This document shows, in pieces, positions 63,690-64,000 of a DNA stretch of 64,000 bases. The stretch lies in assembly GCF_011067135.1 (NCBI RefSeq), contig NZ_JAAMOW010000006.1, positions 273,589-337,588 on the forward strand, read 5' to 3'. The position numbers and the translations under genes are program-made. Numbering within the stretch: position 1 is the first letter of the stretch; each line of letters starts with the position of its first letter. The notes beneath the pieces are model-generated. The model searched no databases and had not been told where the DNA came from. It saw only the letters and a list, made by a program, of their open reading frames with translations. This DNA is from Solimonas terrae (GTDB lineage: Bacteria; Pseudomonadota; Gammaproteobacteria; Nevskiales; Nevskiaceae).

Positions 63690-64000
63690 CTACATCCGGA
63701 ACACCCCGTAGCGCGGCTCTTCGATCGGCGTGTTGAGCGCGGCGGAGATGGCCATGCCGAGGGCGTTGCGGGTATCGACCGGATCGAGGATGCCGTCGTC
63801 CCAGATTTCCGACGTGGACCAGTAGGCGCTCTGCTTGCGCTTGAATTCGCCGAGCACCGGATCGCGGATCGCGTCGATATCGGCCTGCGTCAGCTTCCTG
63901 CCCTGCTTGGCGAGCTGGCGGATCTTGACGTCGGCGAGGGTATTGGCGGCCTGCTCGGCGCCCATCACGCTGATCTGACTCTGCGGCCATGCGAACATGA
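63690..64000 (-). CDS. Acyl-CoA carboxylase carboxyltransferase subunit, C-terminal part (window edge)
   Basis: Last 103 or so residues of a protein whose start lies beyond the window. FAWPQSQISVMGAEQAANTL and SEIWDDGILDPVDTRNALGMAISAALN followed by EEPRYGVFRM are diagnostic of the beta subunit of methylcrotonoyl-CoA or related biotin-dependent carboxylases, which move CO2 from biotin to an acyl-CoA. The frame is open to the edge; an internal ATG at 63998 is not the true start. Which acyl-CoA it uses cannot be told from this piece (leucine or isoprenoid breakdown likely). Confidence 0.9.
   Translation of the reverse strand, partial: MFAWPQSQISVMGAEQAANTLADVKIRQLAKQGRKLTQADIDAIRDPVLGEFKRKQSAYWSTSEIWDDGILDPVDTRNALGMAISAALNTPIEEPRYGVFRM

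Overview
The window is a high-GC (roughly two-thirds G+C by eye) chromosomal stretch from a gammaproteobacterium. A large inverted-repeat intergenic element at 3045-3592 is of a type common in Xanthomonadales and relatives. The gene content also fits: a DUF1302 outer-membrane protein, a wax-ester/triacylglycerol acyltransferase, a KshA-like Rieske oxygenase, a steroid 5-alpha-reductase-like protein, DUF1214 and sulfotransferase genes. Together these suggest a Nevskiales/Solimonadaceae-like organism living on hydrophobic substrates such as sterols, terpenoids and fatty acids. The taxonomic call is inference. I saw no tRNA, rRNA, prophage, CRISPR array or insertion sequence.

Layout. 1-3.7 kb: aldo/keto reductase with a palindrome-rich promoter, a DUF2383-type four-helix protein, an RluA-type pseudouridine synthase and the dispersed repeat. 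3.7-6.8 kb: a lipoprotein fusing a parallel beta-helix to a diheme cytochrome domain, with a clean terminator. 7-11.5 kb: Rieske oxygenase, an intrinsic terminator, a ferredoxin, a 2OG-Fe dioxygenase, MgtC/SapB and an Old Yellow Enzyme homologue. 11.7-14.5 kb: a histidine kinase and a tandem-receiver response regulator. 14.8-25.9 kb: a lipid/xenobiotic block with DUF1214, sulfotransferase, SDR, EthD, flavin reductase, DUF1302 porin-like protein, WS/DGAT, GFA and small proteins. 26-30.7 kb: OmpA, serine hydrolase with ferredoxin, and a pterin-synthase/SDR pair. 30.8-37.5 kb: MBL hydrolase, propionyl-CoA synthetase, HSL-type hydrolase, and a LysE exporter divergent from a MocR regulator. 37.6-46.8 kb: IPT/PQQ-propeller lipoprotein, the first DapA-like gene with a small structured RNA candidate, a DUF2834-like protein, an IclR regulator with hydrolase divergent from an acyl-CoA synthetase, and a lipoprotein hydrolase. 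46.9-53.4 kb: DUF349 protein, small membrane protein, 5-alpha-reductase-like protein, fatty acid desaturase and a second aldo/keto reductase. 53.4-57.5 kb: the second DapA-like gene with its copy of the RNA candidate, a trypsin-like protease and a PQQ/haem alcohol dehydrogenase. 57.7-64 kb: a KefA-like membrane protein fused to a STAND-like ATPase, followed by an MscS channel, then a methyltransferase, a GST and the end of an acyl-CoA carboxylase subunit.

How the genes fit together. Oxygenase, ferredoxins, flavin reductase, acyl-CoA synthetases, SDRs, outer-membrane transport (DUF1302) and storage-lipid synthesis (WS/DGAT) look like a distributed toolkit for taking up, oxidising, activating and storing lipophilic carbon. 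Local regulation is visible as a 16-bp palindrome between the IclR gene and the acyl-CoA synthetase, a repeat in the MocR/LysE promoter, and a terminator just before the ferredoxin.

The two most unusual items are (1) the pair at 57.7-61.9 kb, in which the sensor/membrane part of a KefA-type channel carries a STAND-like ATPase instead of a pore while the MscS pore is a separate gene next to it, and (2) a 56-nt two-hairpin RNA candidate, 52/56 identical between two copies about 13 kb apart, each upstream of a DapA-family paralogue.
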